Assembly: GCA_023425455.1 (NCBI GenBank)
Contig: JAFACP010000315.1
Span: forward strand, 1 to 5,876
DNA: 5,876 nt
Reading direction: 5' to 3'
Origin: Pseudomonadota bacterium
GTDB lineage: Bacteria > Pseudomonadota > Gammaproteobacteria > Enterobacterales > Enterobacteriaceae
Part shown: piece by piece, positions 4,710-5,876 of the stretch
Position numbering within the stretch: the first letter of the stretch is position 1
How the letters are laid out: every line of letters begins with the position of its first letter
Notes under the pieces: generated by a model
Told to the model about the DNA's origin: nothing
The model's database searches: none
The model's input: only the letters and a program-made list of their open reading frames with translations
Program-made: the position numbers and the translations under genes

Positions 4710-5876
<1,167 letters not shown>

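Overview
This is chromosomal DNA from a member of the Enterobacteriaceae. At the right edge is an enolase gene that matches, from memory, the E. coli protein almost residue for residue. At the left edge is the 5' part of queE, which also lies near eno in E. coli and its relatives. The exact genus cannot be fixed by eye; a Citrobacter/Enterobacter/Salmonella-like host is plausible. The flanks look like ordinary core or lineage-specific chromosome. The middle (about 1587-3990) is an accessory insert, in part visibly AT-rich: the line 2401-2460 is 28% G+C by hand count, against 72% for 541-600.

Layout, left to right. 1-391 (-): 5' part of queE (7-deazaguanine/queuosine pathway). 445-1152 (-): an intact nanE-type N-acetylmannosamine-6-phosphate epimerase. 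1152-1586 (-): the C-terminal remnant of a PTS EIICB permease, overlapping nanE by one base. 1587-1859 (-): a small unknown reading frame with a good ribosome site but an amber codon at position 8. 1916-2395 (-): an orphan hcp gene (type VI secretion tube protein). 2442-2630 (-): a 62-residue protein with two membrane segments. 2633-3325 (-): a 230-residue protein with a glycine-rich hydrophobic hairpin. 3361-3888 (-): a serine-resolvase gene broken by several frameshifts and deletions. 4021-4656 (+): the 3' part of an SDR/epimerase-like gene with an internal deletion. 4659-4690: terminator. 4710-5876 (-): eno, lacking its first 44 codons because the window ends.

The most interesting part is 1587-3325. 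I read it as an orphan type VI secretion cargo cassette: a candidate membrane-active effector, a candidate membrane immunity protein coupled to it two bases downstream, the Hcp carrier, and a further small (possibly immunity) gene that has been inactivated. Only Hcp is recognised with high confidence. The effector/immunity roles are inferred from context and membrane-protein features; the closest known precedent I can name is the Ssp6/Sip6 ion-pore effector pair of Serratia. No T6SS structural genes are in the window, so the cassette would depend on a T6SS encoded elsewhere.

The insert lies between two genes pointing away from each other (the PTS gene leftward, the SDR gene rightward), and both have lost their 5' ends on the side facing the insert. 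The simplest reading is that one replacement event, perhaps linked to the element that left the resolvase remnant, removed the divergent promoter region. It left nanE intact but separated from its original promoter and its permease.
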